From Aldehydirespirator sp963667505 (GTDB lineage: Bacteria; Actinomycetota; Acidimicrobiia; Acidimicrobiales; Aldehydirespiratoraceae): DNA of 64,000 bases. How positions within the stretch are numbered: position 1 is the stretch's first letter; each line of letters opens with the position of its first letter. The position numbers and the translations under genes are program-made. The notes beneath the pieces were generated by a model. The model made no database searches and had not been told where the DNA came from. It was given only the letters and a program-made list of their open reading frames with translations. Shown here piece by piece: positions 48,599-57,875 of this stretch. The DNA is taken from contig OY763490.2 in the NCBI GenBank assembly GCA_963667505.2, forward strand, positions 3,348,001 to 3,412,000, in the 5' to 3' direction.

Positions 48599-50167
48599 TC
48601 ACGGGAAGATGTCGATCAGGTCGGTGAGGGGCACGGTCTGGCCGTTGCCCATGTCTGGATCAAACTCCGACAGGCGGAACAGGTCGCGGGCGCCGAGCTT
48701 GGTCGGTGACAGGGAGTTCGCGGAGACGCCCGGCAGGGGGAAGTCGGTCAGCGTGTGGGCGGCCGCTTCGAAGGTCTCGTGAGTGAGGTCGGCCCCGGCA
48801 GCCATCGCGATCTGCACGAACAACGACAGATGGCCGCAGTAGCGCCGCACCGGGTTGAACCAGTTCTCGTCCTCGATCGTCAGCTCGGCCGGCGGCCTCA
48901 GATCAGCCTCGGGAATGGCGGCCCGCACCACCGACACGCACTCCTGCAGGAGCGGGTCGTTCCAGATCTCGGTGTCGCTGGGACCGCCGGAGGCGATCGC
49001 GGCCCGGGCCACCTCGTGGTCGAAGGTGGCGCCCATGTTGTTGAGCCCGGCCTCGTTGTTGGACCAGATCGCGATCGAGCCTGTCAGCCCGTTCTGCCCC
49101 AGGCCGCGGATGATGGCGGCCGGATTGCCGTTGATGAGCACCGAGTTGGCGCCCTCCGAGCGGATGCGCTCCGAGATGATCTGCATCAGCGAGTCTTGGG
49201 CGGCTGTGTCGCCGTCGTTGGCGTCGAGGATGGCGTTGCCGGCCACATCGAAGCCTCGGGCGTCCAGGGCCTCCAGCACCCGCGGCTCGTCGCCGACCGC
49301 GGACTGGTGGGACACCACGTAGACCCTGGCGCCGTCGGCTCGCCCGGTCTGTATGAGCAGGTCGAGCAGCGTGTCGGTCTGGCTGTCGGTGCTGGGCTCC
49401 ACGTTGAACCACGGGGCCTGGGCCTGCTCGAGCTCGCTGGGGGTGTGCTCGCCCCCCACCAGGATGGTGGCGTTGGTGCCCACGATGCACGGGTCGGCAG
49501 TGCCGGCCAGCGGCCCGACGAAGCCGAGCAGCACCGCGAACACCTCATGGTCCTGGGTGAGCACCGTGCATGAGCGGGTGGCGTCGTCGCCGCTGATCGG
49601 GCTGTAGTAGTCGTAGACGGGGACGAGCATCCGGCCGTGGATGCCGCCGTTGGCGTTGAGGTCGTCCACGAAGGCCTGGAAGATGCCCTCCTGGTCGCCC
49701 CAGCCGGCCTGCGACAGTCCCAATTCCTTCAAGAGGTCGAAGTTGAGCATCGACACGCCGATGGTGATGCTGTCCTCGGTGACGCCCCTCCAGGAGGCGG
49801 TGAGGACCATGGGCTCCTCGGCGGCCGGCTCTTCCGGCTCAGCGGGTTCGTCTGCGGCGGGTTCCTCCGTACCCGCGGCGGGTTCGTCCGCGGCGGGCTC
49901 CTCGGCGTCGGTCTCGGCTGGTTCGTCGCTGGGCTCTGAAGCCGCGTCGGCGGGCTCTGCTCCCTCGTCGGCGGTAGCGGGCTCCTCGGCGGCGGGCTCT
50001 TCGCCGCTTTCGCTCTCGCTGTCAGCGACGGCGGTGTCGGTGTCCGTGCTCGCGGTGGCGGGCTCGTCACTCTCGTCACTGCCGCAGGCGGTGGCGACCA
50101 GCGCCAGTCCCGCAGCCAGAGCAACGGCCCGCAGCAGCCCGACCCTCCAAACCTTGTCACCAGACAT
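48599..50167 (-). CDS. Substrate-binding lipoprotein (periplasmic-binding fold type I) with long acidic linker
   Basis: This 522-residue protein has a lipoprotein signal: basic N-terminus, hydrophobic core and LVATACGS with the lipidated Cys28. Residues about 32-118 form a Glu/Asp/Pro/Ala/Ser-rich low-complexity linker with repeated EEPAADEPA elements. The remainder is a branched-chain amino-acid/amide-type binding fold (SITIGVSMLNF, GFVGPLAGTADPCIVG, RVYVVSHQSAVGDEP). No ABC permease or ATPase gene is adjacent, so it is an orphan receptor or works with distant partners. The following enoyl-CoA hydratase is eight bases away. Confidence 0.87.
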   Translation of the reverse strand: MSGDKVWRVGLLRAVALAAGLALVATACGSDESDEPATASTDTDTAVADSESESGEEPAAEEPATADEGAEPADAASEPSDEPAETDAEEPAADEPAAGTEEPAADEPAEPEEPAAEEPMVLTASWRGVTEDSITIGVSMLNFDLLKELGLSQAGWGDQEGIFQAFVDDLNANGGIHGRMLVPVYDYYSPISGDDATRSCTVLTQDHEVFAVLLGFVGPLAGTADPCIVGTNATILVGGEHTPSELEQAQAPWFNVEPSTDSQTDTLLDLLIQTGRADGARVYVVSHQSAVGDEPRVLEALDARGFDVAGNAILDANDGDTAAQDSLMQIISERIRSEGANSVLINGNPAAIIRGLGQNGLTGSIAIWSNNEAGLNNMGATFDHEVARAAIASGGPSDTEIWNDPLLQECVSVVRAAIPEADLRPPAELTIEDENWFNPVRRYCGHLSLFVQIAMAAGADLTHETFEAAAHTLTDFPLPGVSANSLSPTKLGARDLFRLSEFDPDMGNGQTVPLTDLIDIFP

Positions 50168-50485
50168 GTGCGCGTCCTCTCTACGTTGATGCCCACCGAC
50201 GGGTTAGCCGATACAGCGATATGGCCGCGAGTCCGACGGGCCCGACAGCTAGGCCAGTCTATCGGGAGGCCTCAGAGGTCGAGCGGGTAGGTGAACGAAT
50301 CCGGCCCATACGGGCGAGGCCGTCGCCCGAGCGGCCCGTGAGCGCAGCGAACAAGAGCGGGAATGACACCGCCGCGACGCGAGCGGCCATCACCTACTCG
50401 CGCTCGCTCTTGGACGATCTCGGTTCGAAGAGTCTTCGGCAGCCGGGTCGTCAGGGGCCGTGGGTCGGTGGCCGCTGCGCCCACT
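50168..50485. other. Intergenic region (318 bases) between SulP and lipoprotein genes
   Basis: The 5' end near 50168-50220 should hold the lipoprotein promoter (minus strand). The rest shows an imperfect AAGAGCG/CGCTCTT pair (about 50352 and 50407) but no gene or clear terminator. I see nothing else here. Confidence 0.35.
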
Positions 50486-52321
50486 TCAGGGACTGGGGGC
50501 CAGCAGCTGCCGCGCCACCTCTCGGGCGTCGTCGAGAGTCTCCACCATGTGGTCCTCGGGGACCTTGCGCAGCACGTCCAGAGCCTGAAGGCTGGTGTCG
50601 GGCATCAACTGGACGCCCATGACGATGCACTCGGTGTTCTGTTCCTGCGCGACGTCGATGAGCTGCTCCACCACCAGTGCGGCGCTGTCGTCCATATGGA
50701 CGGTCTCGGAGAAGTCAAAAATGACGACCTCATGCTCAGCGATGTCATGGCCGATGGTGGTGACCAGCCGTTTGGATGAGGCGACGGTGAAGCTGCCCCG
50801 CAGTTTCAGCAAGCCCGTGCGGGCCGAGAACATGTCGATCCCATCTGATTCGTCGAGGGCGTTGAGCATGGCGTCCAGCGGGTCTGATTCGTCGAGGGCG
50901 TTGAGCATGTTGTCCAGCGGGTCTGATTCGTCGAGGGCGTTGAGCATGGCGTCCAGAGGGTCTGATTCGTCGGGCTCGGTCGTTGACCGGTCAGACCCCT
51001 GCGCCGATGAATCCGGTTCCTCAGGTGCCGCTTGCGGCTCGGTCCCCGCGGCGGGCGAGGAACCGAGGAAGGTCATGTCCAGCAGCGGCGTCGAGATCAC
51101 GCTGCCGAGCTCGAGGCGCTCGGACTGGCGGGCGCCGGCCATCGCGGATGCGATCAGGCCGATCACGACCGCGGTCACGAGATCGAAGACCACCGCGAGC
51201 CCCAGGGTCATTGCCATCACTGTGTAGTGCTCCCGCGGGATGCGCCGGATGCGGGTGATGTAGCGCCAGTCGATGATGTCGAAGCCGATCCGGCAGAGGA
51301 TGCCGGCCAGGACCGCATGGGGGATGGAGCCGACGTAGCGGCCCAGGCCCAGCAGCAGCGCGAGGATGATCGTTGCGCACAGCACGCCGGCGATGCGGCT
51401 GCGTCCCCCGGCCCGGACGTTGGCCACTGTCACCGAGGTGGCTCCCGCGCCTATCAGGCCCCCGAAGAGGCTGACGAAGACGTTGCCGAGCCCCACGCCG
51501 ATGAGCTCGCGGTTGGGGTCGTGGTTCTCACGGGTCATCGAGTCGGCGATCAGGGCGGTGAGCAGGCTGTTGATCGAGCCGATCAGAGCGATCGTCAGCG
51601 CCGGCTGGAGGGCACTGGTCAGAACGCCTACCGATATTTCGGGCATGGCGAAGTCGGGTAGCCCGGTGGGAACCTCGCCGATGGTCGGAGCGTCCCTGAG
51701 CCACAGAACGCCCAGCAGAGTTCCCACGATCAGCGCGGCCACCGACGGCGGCAGGAACTTCTTGAGTCGGTCGGGCCAGGTCGAGATCACCGCGATCGTG
51801 ATCACCGCGAGGACGAAGGCGCTAGCGTCGAGGCGGGACAGGGTGTCCGGCAGGGCGCTCACCGAGTCGATCGGCCCGCCCAGCACGACGGGCGATCCCA
51901 TGAAGGGAATGGCCTGCACAAGGATGATGATCACGCCGACCGCGGTCATGAAGCCGGATATGACCGGATGCGGCGTGTAGGCCACGAAGCTGCCGACCTT
52001 GAGGAGGCCCAGCACCACCTGGACCAGACCGGCCAGCATGGCGATGGTCAAAGCCTCCGTGAGGCTCTCGGCGTGGTTGGCGACGACCACCGACATCGCC
52101 ACCGAGAGCGGGGCGCTGGGACCCGAGATCATGGTCTTGGTGCCGCCGAACACCGCCGCGAAGAAGCCGACCGCGACCGCCCCGTACAGTCCGGCAATGG
52201 CCCCGAGGCCCGACGCCACGCCGAAGGCCAGCGACAGCGGCAGGGCCACCACGGCCGCGGTGAGCGCTCCGAAGACGTCGCCGCGAACTGCTTGGAGCGA
52301 GTAGTTCGCCTTCCAGTTCAT
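50486..52321 (-). CDS. SulP-family anion transporter with C-terminal STAS domain
   Basis: The 611-residue transporter has the SulP membrane domain (residues about 10-420; GDVFGALTAAVVALPLSLAFGVASG, TKTMISGPSAPLSVAMS, GLIGAGATSVTVANVRAGGRSRIAGV) and a C-terminal STAS domain (about 500-605). STAS features include LLKLRGSFTVASSKRL and VIFDFSETVHMDDSAALV. Between them is an Asp/Glu/Ser-rich linker with tandem 13-residue repeats (DESDPLDAMLNAL). The transporter could carry sulfate, bicarbonate or another anion. It is encoded alone on the minus strand. Confidence 0.9.
   Translation of the reverse strand: MNWKANYSLQAVRGDVFGALTAAVVALPLSLAFGVASGLGAIAGLYGAVAVGFFAAVFGGTKTMISGPSAPLSVAMSVVVANHAESLTEALTIAMLAGLVQVVLGLLKVGSFVAYTPHPVISGFMTAVGVIIILVQAIPFMGSPVVLGGPIDSVSALPDTLSRLDASAFVLAVITIAVISTWPDRLKKFLPPSVAALIVGTLLGVLWLRDAPTIGEVPTGLPDFAMPEISVGVLTSALQPALTIALIGSINSLLTALIADSMTRENHDPNRELIGVGLGNVFVSLFGGLIGAGATSVTVANVRAGGRSRIAGVLCATIILALLLGLGRYVGSIPHAVLAGILCRIGFDIIDWRYITRIRRIPREHYTVMAMTLGLAVVFDLVTAVVIGLIASAMAGARQSERLELGSVISTPLLDMTFLGSSPAAGTEPQAAPEEPDSSAQGSDRSTTEPDESDPLDAMLNALDESDPLDNMLNALDESDPLDAMLNALDESDGIDMFSARTGLLKLRGSFTVASSKRLVTTIGHDIAEHEVVIFDFSETVHMDDSAALVVEQLIDVAQEQNTECIVMGVQLMPDTSLQALDVLRKVPEDHMVETLDDAREVARQLLAPSP
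50844..50979 (-). repeat. 39-base in-frame tandem repeat within the SulP linker
   Basis: Three units of 39 bases (50844-50882, 50883-50921, 50922-50960) plus a partial fourth (50961 onward) encode DESDPLDAMLNAL or DESDPLDNMLNAL. The period is a multiple of three, so the frame is kept. The repeat lies between the transporter's membrane domain and its STAS domain. Confidence 0.9.
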
Positions 52322-52460
52322 CTTCCCAGGACACTAGTTGAAGCGACCTTGCCGCCTGCCGCGGCCCGGCCAAAGGCCCGAGCGGCCGGAGTCGTTGCGG
52401 GAGAAGCCAGCCGACCAGCCTGGAGCCCGGGCCGCTGGACGAACGGCGCTTACCGGGCGG

Positions 52461-53147
52461 TCAGGACGGCATAGCGCCATTCCAGCCGTCCCAGTGCAGC
52501 ACGTCGGCCATCGGGTTGCGGGTTCCCGGCCTGAAGTCTGTGCCGATCGTGTGGGCGACGGGGATCAGGGCGACCTGCATGCAATCGTCGTACGGGATGC
52601 CGAGGATCTCCGCGGCCTGCCGCTCGTAGAACAGGTGCAGCGTCGTCCAGCAGGTGCCCAGACCCCGCTCGCGAGCGGCCAGCATGAAGCTCCACGATGC
52701 CTGGATCACCGATCCCAGCGCCGAGGCTGCGCCGGCCCACGATGGTTGGTCGGCACGGCGCTGTGCCAGGCACGGGAGCAGGAAGACCGGCGCCTGTTCG
52801 AGGTTGTCCGCGAGATACTGCGCCGAGTTAACGATCCGTTCGTAGGAGGCTTGCACCGCTGGGTCGGGGTGGGGCGAGGCGTTCGTCGGGAAGTAGGGGG
52901 ACTCCACGTAGGCCGCCCACGACCTGCGGTAGATCTCGGCCAGCGCCGTCCTCTTGCCCGGGTCGGTCACTACTACCCACCGCCAGTCCTGGCGGTTGCT
53001 GCCGCTGGGCGCCTGCAGCGCGATGTCCAGGCACTCGGTGATGAGCCTGGGATCGACGGGACGGTCGAAGTCCAGCCGCTTGCGGACCGCCCGGGTCGTA
53101 GTCAGCACCTCGTCGACGGACAGTCCCAGCATCGCAGTTCCTCCCAT
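52461..53147 (-). CDS. Nitroreductase family protein
   Basis: The 228-residue flavin enzyme has the nitroreductase N-terminus SVDEVLTTTRAVRKRLDF with the Arg FMN contact, LQAPSGSNRQDWRWVVV and ARERGLGTCWTTLH. Two start codons (ATG 53147 and 53132) each follow an almost identical G-A-G-G RBS; both give a similar protein. It may reduce nitro, quinone or flavin substrates, or act as the iodotyrosine-deiodinase-like member BluB family; BluB-specific features are not clear. Confidence 0.85.
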   Translation of the reverse strand: MGGTAMLGLSVDEVLTTTRAVRKRLDFDRPVDPRLITECLDIALQAPSGSNRQDWRWVVVTDPGKRTALAEIYRRSWAAYVESPYFPTNASPHPDPAVQASYERIVNSAQYLADNLEQAPVFLLPCLAQRRADQPSWAGAASALGSVIQASWSFMLAARERGLGTCWTTLHLFYERQAAEILGIPYDDCMQVALIPVAHTIGTDFRPGTRNPMADVLHWDGWNGAMPS

Positions 53148-53160
53148 CGCAGTGCCTCCT
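53130..53160 (-). promoter_or_regulatory. Duplicated ribosome-binding site and start codon
   Basis: On the minus strand GGAGGCACTGCG plus ATG and GGAGGAACTGCG plus ATG occur in tandem with a 15-base period (ATGs at 53147 and 53132). The duplication gives the nitroreductase gene two alternative starts in the same frame. Confidence 0.8.
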
Positions 53161-53209
53161 TCGTGCGTCGCCTTAGGACTCCTCCGACCCTACGGGGCGC
53201 GAGCTTCCA

Positions 53210-54364
53210 TCAGCCGGGCAGCAGGGGCAGGACCTCTTCGGCGATGCGGTGGAGCTGCTCCTCGACCTTGTCGTAGCTGTCGCCGGGCATGGCCGGGAAC
53301 AGCAGCAGGTTCTCTAGGCCGACCTGTCCGTCGTACCAGCTGATGGCCTCGGCCACCTGCTCGGGGCTTCCCACCGACCAGACCCTCTGATCGATCGACT
53401 CCTCCAGGGTGGGGATCAGCCCCGGCTGGGCCGGGCGGCCGTCGGGGCCGATGTAGCCCTTGCTCCAGCCGTAGGGGCCCAGGAACTTCCAGAGTTCGTC
53501 GTGGCCGTTGCGAACCGATGCCAGCGCCTCCTCGTAGGTGTCCTCCACTCGCACGCACTGCACCAGCATCCGGTGCTCGCCCCGGGCCAGCTCCCGTCCG
53601 TGGTGGTGCTGGTATCTCTCCGCGAACTTCTCCCAGCGGGCCTTGACGATGGAGTGGTGGCTGTTCCAGAACACTCCGCCCCAGCCGCAGCGGGGGATCT
53701 GCTCCAGCGTCGCGGGCGACTTGGCCGCCTGCCAGATCTCGTAGGGGTACAGGGGCCGGGGCACCAAGGACAGCTCGCTCACGAACCCGCCCCGGTCAGG
53801 GATGCCCGCCGGCGGCAGGTCGTACACCTCGCCATGGAAGCTGAACGACTCGTTGTCCAACGCCAGACGGATAATTTCCATCGCCTCGTCGAACTGGCGG
53901 CGGTTCAACTCGTCGGCCGCGGCCTTGTCGGGATTGTCGAAACTGCCGATGCGTGTGCCCAGCGTCTCAGCCTCACGCGGCACCGTCCCGCGTCCGACGC
54001 CGAGGATGGCGCGGCCCCCCGAGACGTTGTGCAACGTCGCGAAGTCCTCCGCCAGCCGAAGCGGATGCCACTGCGGCACGATGTTGAACGCCATACCGAT
54101 GCGGATGCTCTCGGTGCGCTCCGCCACGACGGCGCCCACCAGGATCCCGTTGGGGACCACCTCATAGCCCTCATGTTGGAAATGGTGCTCCGTCAGCCAG
54201 AACGAATCGAACCCCAACCGGTCACACACCACCCCCGCGTCGATGATCCGCTCCGTCGCCCGCCACACCTCCTTGGCACCGAAACGGCGATCAGTCGGCG
54301 AAGGCGGACCCGCCCCCGCGTCGCAGAACTCCACGCCGCCGAACAAGAACACCCCTACGCGCAC
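53210..54364 (-). CDS. LLM class F420-dependent/flavin oxidoreductase
   Basis: The 384-residue luciferase-like protein has IIDAGVVCDRLGFDSFWLTEHHF, MAFNIVPQWHPLRLAEDFATLHNVSGGR and LGVGRGTVPREAETLG. Longer than the other two, it carries an insertion around 150-260. Substrate unknown. It is encoded divergently from the M24 peptidase. Confidence 0.88.
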   Translation of the reverse strand: MRVGVFLFGGVEFCDAGAGPPSPTDRRFGAKEVWRATERIIDAGVVCDRLGFDSFWLTEHHFQHEGYEVVPNGILVGAVVAERTESIRIGMAFNIVPQWHPLRLAEDFATLHNVSGGRAILGVGRGTVPREAETLGTRIGSFDNPDKAAADELNRRQFDEAMEIIRLALDNESFSFHGEVYDLPPAGIPDRGGFVSELSLVPRPLYPYEIWQAAKSPATLEQIPRCGWGGVFWNSHHSIVKARWEKFAERYQHHHGRELARGEHRMLVQCVRVEDTYEEALASVRNGHDELWKFLGPYGWSKGYIGPDGRPAQPGLIPTLEESIDQRVWSVGSPEQVAEAISWYDGQVGLENLLLFPAMPGDSYDKVEEQLHRIAEEVLPLLPG

Positions 54365-54396
54365 CGGTCACCACGTTAGATGAAGCTCAGCGTCCG

Positions 54397-54489
54397 TGTC
54401 GTCGGCAAGTGCGTCCGCCGGCGATCACGCGGCTTGCGGTTGAGCGGCCACGGGCGAGCCCTGTCGTCGGCAAGTGCGTCCGCCGGCGA
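54397..54489. repeat. Direct repeat in divergent intergenic region
   Basis: TGTCGTCGGCAAGTGCGTCC begins identical 28-base units at 54397 and 54462 (period 65). The units lie in the gap between the LLM and M24 genes and may duplicate regulatory sequence. Confidence 0.75.
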
Positions 54490-54529
54490 CCACGAGGCTG
54501 CGCTATCGGTGACCGGGCATAGTGGTGCG

Positions 54530-55768
54530 ATGGGCGGCGCGGCGAAGTCGGTAGGAGAAGGGTCCTCCTCGTTGCCGGACCTGCGCCGGATGGGAGCGGA
54601 GCGTCTGGGCCGATTGCGCGAGCAGATGCAGGCCCGGGGGGTGGACGGGGCTGTGCTGCTCCACGGGCCCAACGTCTCCTACGCCACCGGTCATGTGCCC
54701 GATGCGGTCGATGCCAGTCACGCCAACCATCGGCGTGCCGTGGCTGTGGTGAGCGCAGGGAGCGGACCGGCCCGGCTCCATGCCCATGACTCCACTGGAG
54801 AGGATGCTGCAGCCGGCGCGGACCTGGGCGAGCAGTTGTGGCCCGAACTCGACGAGGGCGCTACGGCGGTCGGTGCGGCCATCGCGGAGGTCCTCGGGGA
54901 TGTGACAGGCCGCAGGGTGGCGGTGGACGCGATCACGGGTGCGATGGCTCGTGCAGGCGTGCTCGCCGGTGCCGAGCTGGTCGACGCGGGCCGGGTGCTG
55001 GGCCCGGCCCGAGTTGTGAAGACCGCCGACGAACTGGCCTGCATCGACCGGTCGCAGCGCCGGACGGAACAGGCGATGGCCGCGGCCCAGGGGGCCTGCG
55101 TTCCCGGCGCCACGCGGGCCGAAGTGGCCGGCGTGTTCCTGGCTGGCCTGCACGACGGCGATTCGGGGCCGAGCCCCGCCTACCGCAACGAGATCGACCC
55201 GATCTTCCAGTCCATGCCCCAGCGCCGCGACGGCGGGCCCCGCACCTCGACCGGCCATGTGGCCTTCCCGACCGGAATCGACAACCCCGTCTATGCAGAG
55301 GGCGATCTGGTGTGGGTGGATGCCGGTGTGGCCCACTTCGGCTACATGTCCGATTTCGGTCGCACATGGGTGGTCGGACGGGATCCGACCGTCGAGGAGG
55401 GGTCTTTGTTCGACCGCTGGAAGGCGGTGCTGGACGCTTCGTTGGCCGCAGTTCGCCCCGGTGCCACGTTGGGCGACGTGGGCCGGGCCGCCCGGGCAGT
55501 CGAGCCGGGGGAGGCGCCGTGGCTGCCGCAATTCTACTTGGCCCACGGCACGGGTCTGGAGAGCGCGGAGATGCCCATGATCGGCACCGACCTCGGCCCC
55601 GCCTTCGACGACAGCTACGAACTGGCCGAGGGGATGGTGCTGGTGTTCGAGCCGGTCGTCTGGCTCGACGGCGTGGGCGGCTACCGGGCCGAGGAGGTCG
55701 TGGCCGTGACCGAGGACGGCTGGCAATCGTTGGGCGGTGGCCACCACTACGAGCCCTTCGAGCCATGA
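54530..55768 (+). CDS. M24 family metallopeptidase (Xaa-Pro aminopeptidase/creatinase-like)
   Basis: The 412-residue protein begins at the ATG at 54530. The N-terminal creatinase-like domain is followed by an M24 pita-bread fold with complete metal ligands: Asp264 (WVDAG), Asp275 (SDFGRTW), His339 (AHGTG), Glu374 (FEP) and Glu388/389 (RAEEV). It is therefore likely an active aminopeptidase, prolidase or creatinase-like hydrolase. Its stop overlaps the next start (ATGA), coupling it to a degenerate paralog. Confidence 0.9.
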   Translation: MGGAAKSVGEGSSSLPDLRRMGAERLGRLREQMQARGVDGAVLLHGPNVSYATGHVPDAVDASHANHRRAVAVVSAGSGPARLHAHDSTGEDAAAGADLGEQLWPELDEGATAVGAAIAEVLGDVTGRRVAVDAITGAMARAGVLAGAELVDAGRVLGPARVVKTADELACIDRSQRRTEQAMAAAQGACVPGATRAEVAGVFLAGLHDGDSGPSPAYRNEIDPIFQSMPQRRDGGPRTSTGHVAFPTGIDNPVYAEGDLVWVDAGVAHFGYMSDFGRTWVVGRDPTVEEGSLFDRWKAVLDASLAAVRPGATLGDVGRAARAVEPGEAPWLPQFYLAHGTGLESAEMPMIGTDLGPAFDDSYELAEGMVLVFEPVVWLDGVGGYRAEEVVAVTEDGWQSLGGGHHYEPFEP

Positions 55769-56787
55769 GCGGCGACCAGCGAGAGCCCATGGTTGAGCCG
55801 GGTGTGCATATGCGTGATGGCCGGGCGGCTGGGGTCGAGTTGGCGAAGAGCGATCTAGTGGTCGCTCGGCGGGACCGGGTGCTGGACGCCATGGCCTCGG
55901 CCGGGATCGACGTGCTGGTGCTCGGGCGCCAGGACAACGCTGGCTATGCCTGCGGGATGCGTCGTCTCTGGACGGCGGGCACCCGGCCGTTCGGTGCGGG
56001 CTGCGTCGTGGTGCGTGCCACCGGAACGGTCCACGCCCTGTCGAGCTGGGACGCCGGCATCGAGCCGCCCATGACCTTCGACGACCTCTACCCGCTCACA
56101 TGGAACCCCCGGATCATGGCCCGGTCCATGGCCGGCATCGGCGGCTTGGCCGACGCCGGCCGGATCGGAGTGGACGAGTTCACGCCGTCGTTCCGCCGGG
56201 CGGCGGCCGGCTTCGCCCCCGAGGCCGAGGTCGTGGTCGCCGACGACCTCATGGCACGGGTGCGTCGCCACAAACTGGCAGGCGAGGTTGACGCCATCGC
56301 CCGAGCTTGCGCCGTCGCCTGGGTCGGGGTGGGGGCTGCGCTCGCTGCCCACGAGGACGCCGATCCGGTCGGGGCGGCTATCGAGGCGCTGGCCGGGGTC
56401 GGCGTGACGGTCCCGTCGTCAGGAATCCGGGTCGAGCGCCGCGGCACGGGGCTCGCCGTGGACGTGGGCATTGTCTGCGACCTCTACGAGGGAGGCGTCG
56501 GCGGGAGCTTCATCGACGGGCAGCGGCCCGGCCCGGCGGCGCTGTTGGAGGCCTGCCGCGTCGGCGCGGCCCAAGCCGACCTTGCCGCCGCGGCGACGAC
56601 CGACGATTGGTTGGTGCGGGGCCTGGGCATGGGCTTCGAGGGTCCCGTGATCGGCCCGCGGGTCGGCCTCGGCGAGCGGCTCAAAGCGGGAATGGTGCTG
56701 AGCGTCGCCGACGGCGACCGCCGCGATGTGGTGCATGTCGCCGCGAACGGCCCCATCGCGCTGTCCGGACGGCCGCGGCCGAGATGA
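55765..56787 (+). CDS. Degenerate M24-like protein (predicted pseudo-enzyme)
   Basis: This 340-residue protein shares the creatinase-like N-terminal domain (VLGRQDNAGYACGM, TWNPRIMARSM) and the general M24 layout of its upstream neighbour but lacks the metal site. The first Asp remains near LAVDVGIVCDLYEGG, the second is replaced, and the His-Gly (GLGMGFEGP) and Glu (LSVADGD) motifs are altered. Coding is intact, so it is probably a regulatory or structural partner rather than a pseudogene. It overlaps the active paralog by four bases. Confidence 0.78.
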   Translation: MSGDQREPMVEPGVHMRDGRAAGVELAKSDLVVARRDRVLDAMASAGIDVLVLGRQDNAGYACGMRRLWTAGTRPFGAGCVVVRATGTVHALSSWDAGIEPPMTFDDLYPLTWNPRIMARSMAGIGGLADAGRIGVDEFTPSFRRAAAGFAPEAEVVVADDLMARVRRHKLAGEVDAIARACAVAWVGVGAALAAHEDADPVGAAIEALAGVGVTVPSSGIRVERRGTGLAVDVGIVCDLYEGGVGGSFIDGQRPGPAALLEACRVGAAQADLAAAATTDDWLVRGLGMGFEGPVIGPRVGLGERLKAGMVLSVADGDRRDVVHVAANGPIALSGRPRPR

Positions 56788-56809
56788 GCGGGCCGTAGCC
56801 TCGGAGGCC

Positions 56810-57781
56810 GTGATCCCGCTCGACGGCCCCTACTACGAGGATCTGAGCGTCGGCCAGGAGCTGCCCCGCCAGCCGTCGGTGGTGGTCGACGAGGGCATGG
56901 CCGCCCTCTACCAGTCGATGGTCGGCGAGCGGCTGCCGATGGTGATGGATCCGGCGGTGAGCGCGGCCGTGACCGGACAGCCCGGCCGCCTGGCCAGCCC
57001 CGCGCTGGTGCTGCACCTGTCGATCGGGCACAGCACCACGCTCACCCGCAGGACGATCGCCAACCTCTTCTACCGCGGCCTGCGGCTGCTGAGGCCGGTG
57101 TTCATCGGGCAGTCCCTGGCCACCACCGTCACCGTCGTCGCGCTGTCCGACAGCCGGCCCCGGCCCGGACGCCCCCACCGGGGCAAGGCGCTGGTGGACA
57201 TCGTGACGACAGCCGACGGCGAGCCCGCGGTCACCTACCAGCGGGCGCCGCTGCTGCCTCAGGCCACCGACGAGCAGCCCGGCCATGACGACGACCTGGG
57301 AACGGTGCCGGAGATGGACATCGCCTCCTATGTCGGGCTTGTCCCGGCGCACTGGGACTTCGCCCCGCTGGGCCCGGGAACCGAATGGCAGCCCGGCACC
57401 ACGGTCGTCGACCCCGCCCGCGACCTGGTCGACAACGCCCTGAGCCTGGTGCGCATGACGAACAACCTGGCTATGGTCCACCGCGACGCGGCCGAGTCGC
57501 CGTACCCGCAGCCGCTGTTGTACGGCGGCCACGTGGTCGGGCTGGCCCAGGCGTCTCTGTCGCGGGTGCTGCCCGGCATGGCCACCGTGGTGGGATGGCA
57601 CGGCTGCGACCACACCGGACCCGCCTTCGAGGGCGACCAGGTGTCGTTCCGCCACACGCTGCTCGACTCCGCCCCCGCCGGCCGCGGCCGCATCTTCGCG
57701 GTGCGGGTCGAGGGCTTCGCCCACCGCTCCGAAGAGCCCGACCACGTCCTCGACTGGACCGTCATAGCAGCCGCCCCCTGA
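56810..57781 (+). CDS. MaoC-like hotdog-fold hydratase/dehydratase
   Basis: The 323-residue protein begins at the GTG at 56810 after CGGAGGCC. It contains GPYYEDLSVGQELPRQ, a typical MaoC/mesaconyl-CoA hydratase opening, and a second half with PYPQPLLYGGHVVGLAQASLSRVLPG, giving two hotdog modules. It probably hydrates a branched-chain enoyl-CoA in the pathway with the thiolase downstream (94 bases). Confidence 0.84.
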   Translation: MIPLDGPYYEDLSVGQELPRQPSVVVDEGMAALYQSMVGERLPMVMDPAVSAAVTGQPGRLASPALVLHLSIGHSTTLTRRTIANLFYRGLRLLRPVFIGQSLATTVTVVALSDSRPRPGRPHRGKALVDIVTTADGEPAVTYQRAPLLPQATDEQPGHDDDLGTVPEMDIASYVGLVPAHWDFAPLGPGTEWQPGTTVVDPARDLVDNALSLVRMTNNLAMVHRDAAESPYPQPLLYGGHVVGLAQASLSRVLPGMATVVGWHGCDHTGPAFEGDQVSFRHTLLDSAPAGRGRIFAVRVEGFAHRSEEPDHVLDWTVIAAAP

Positions 57782-57875
57782 CCAGGACCAGGCCCGCGAC
57801 CCCAAAGGCCGGGGAACCTCCGTCACTCAGAGCACGTAGGCTCAGTGCGTCCCGCGAAGGCGAAAGGAACCTGAG

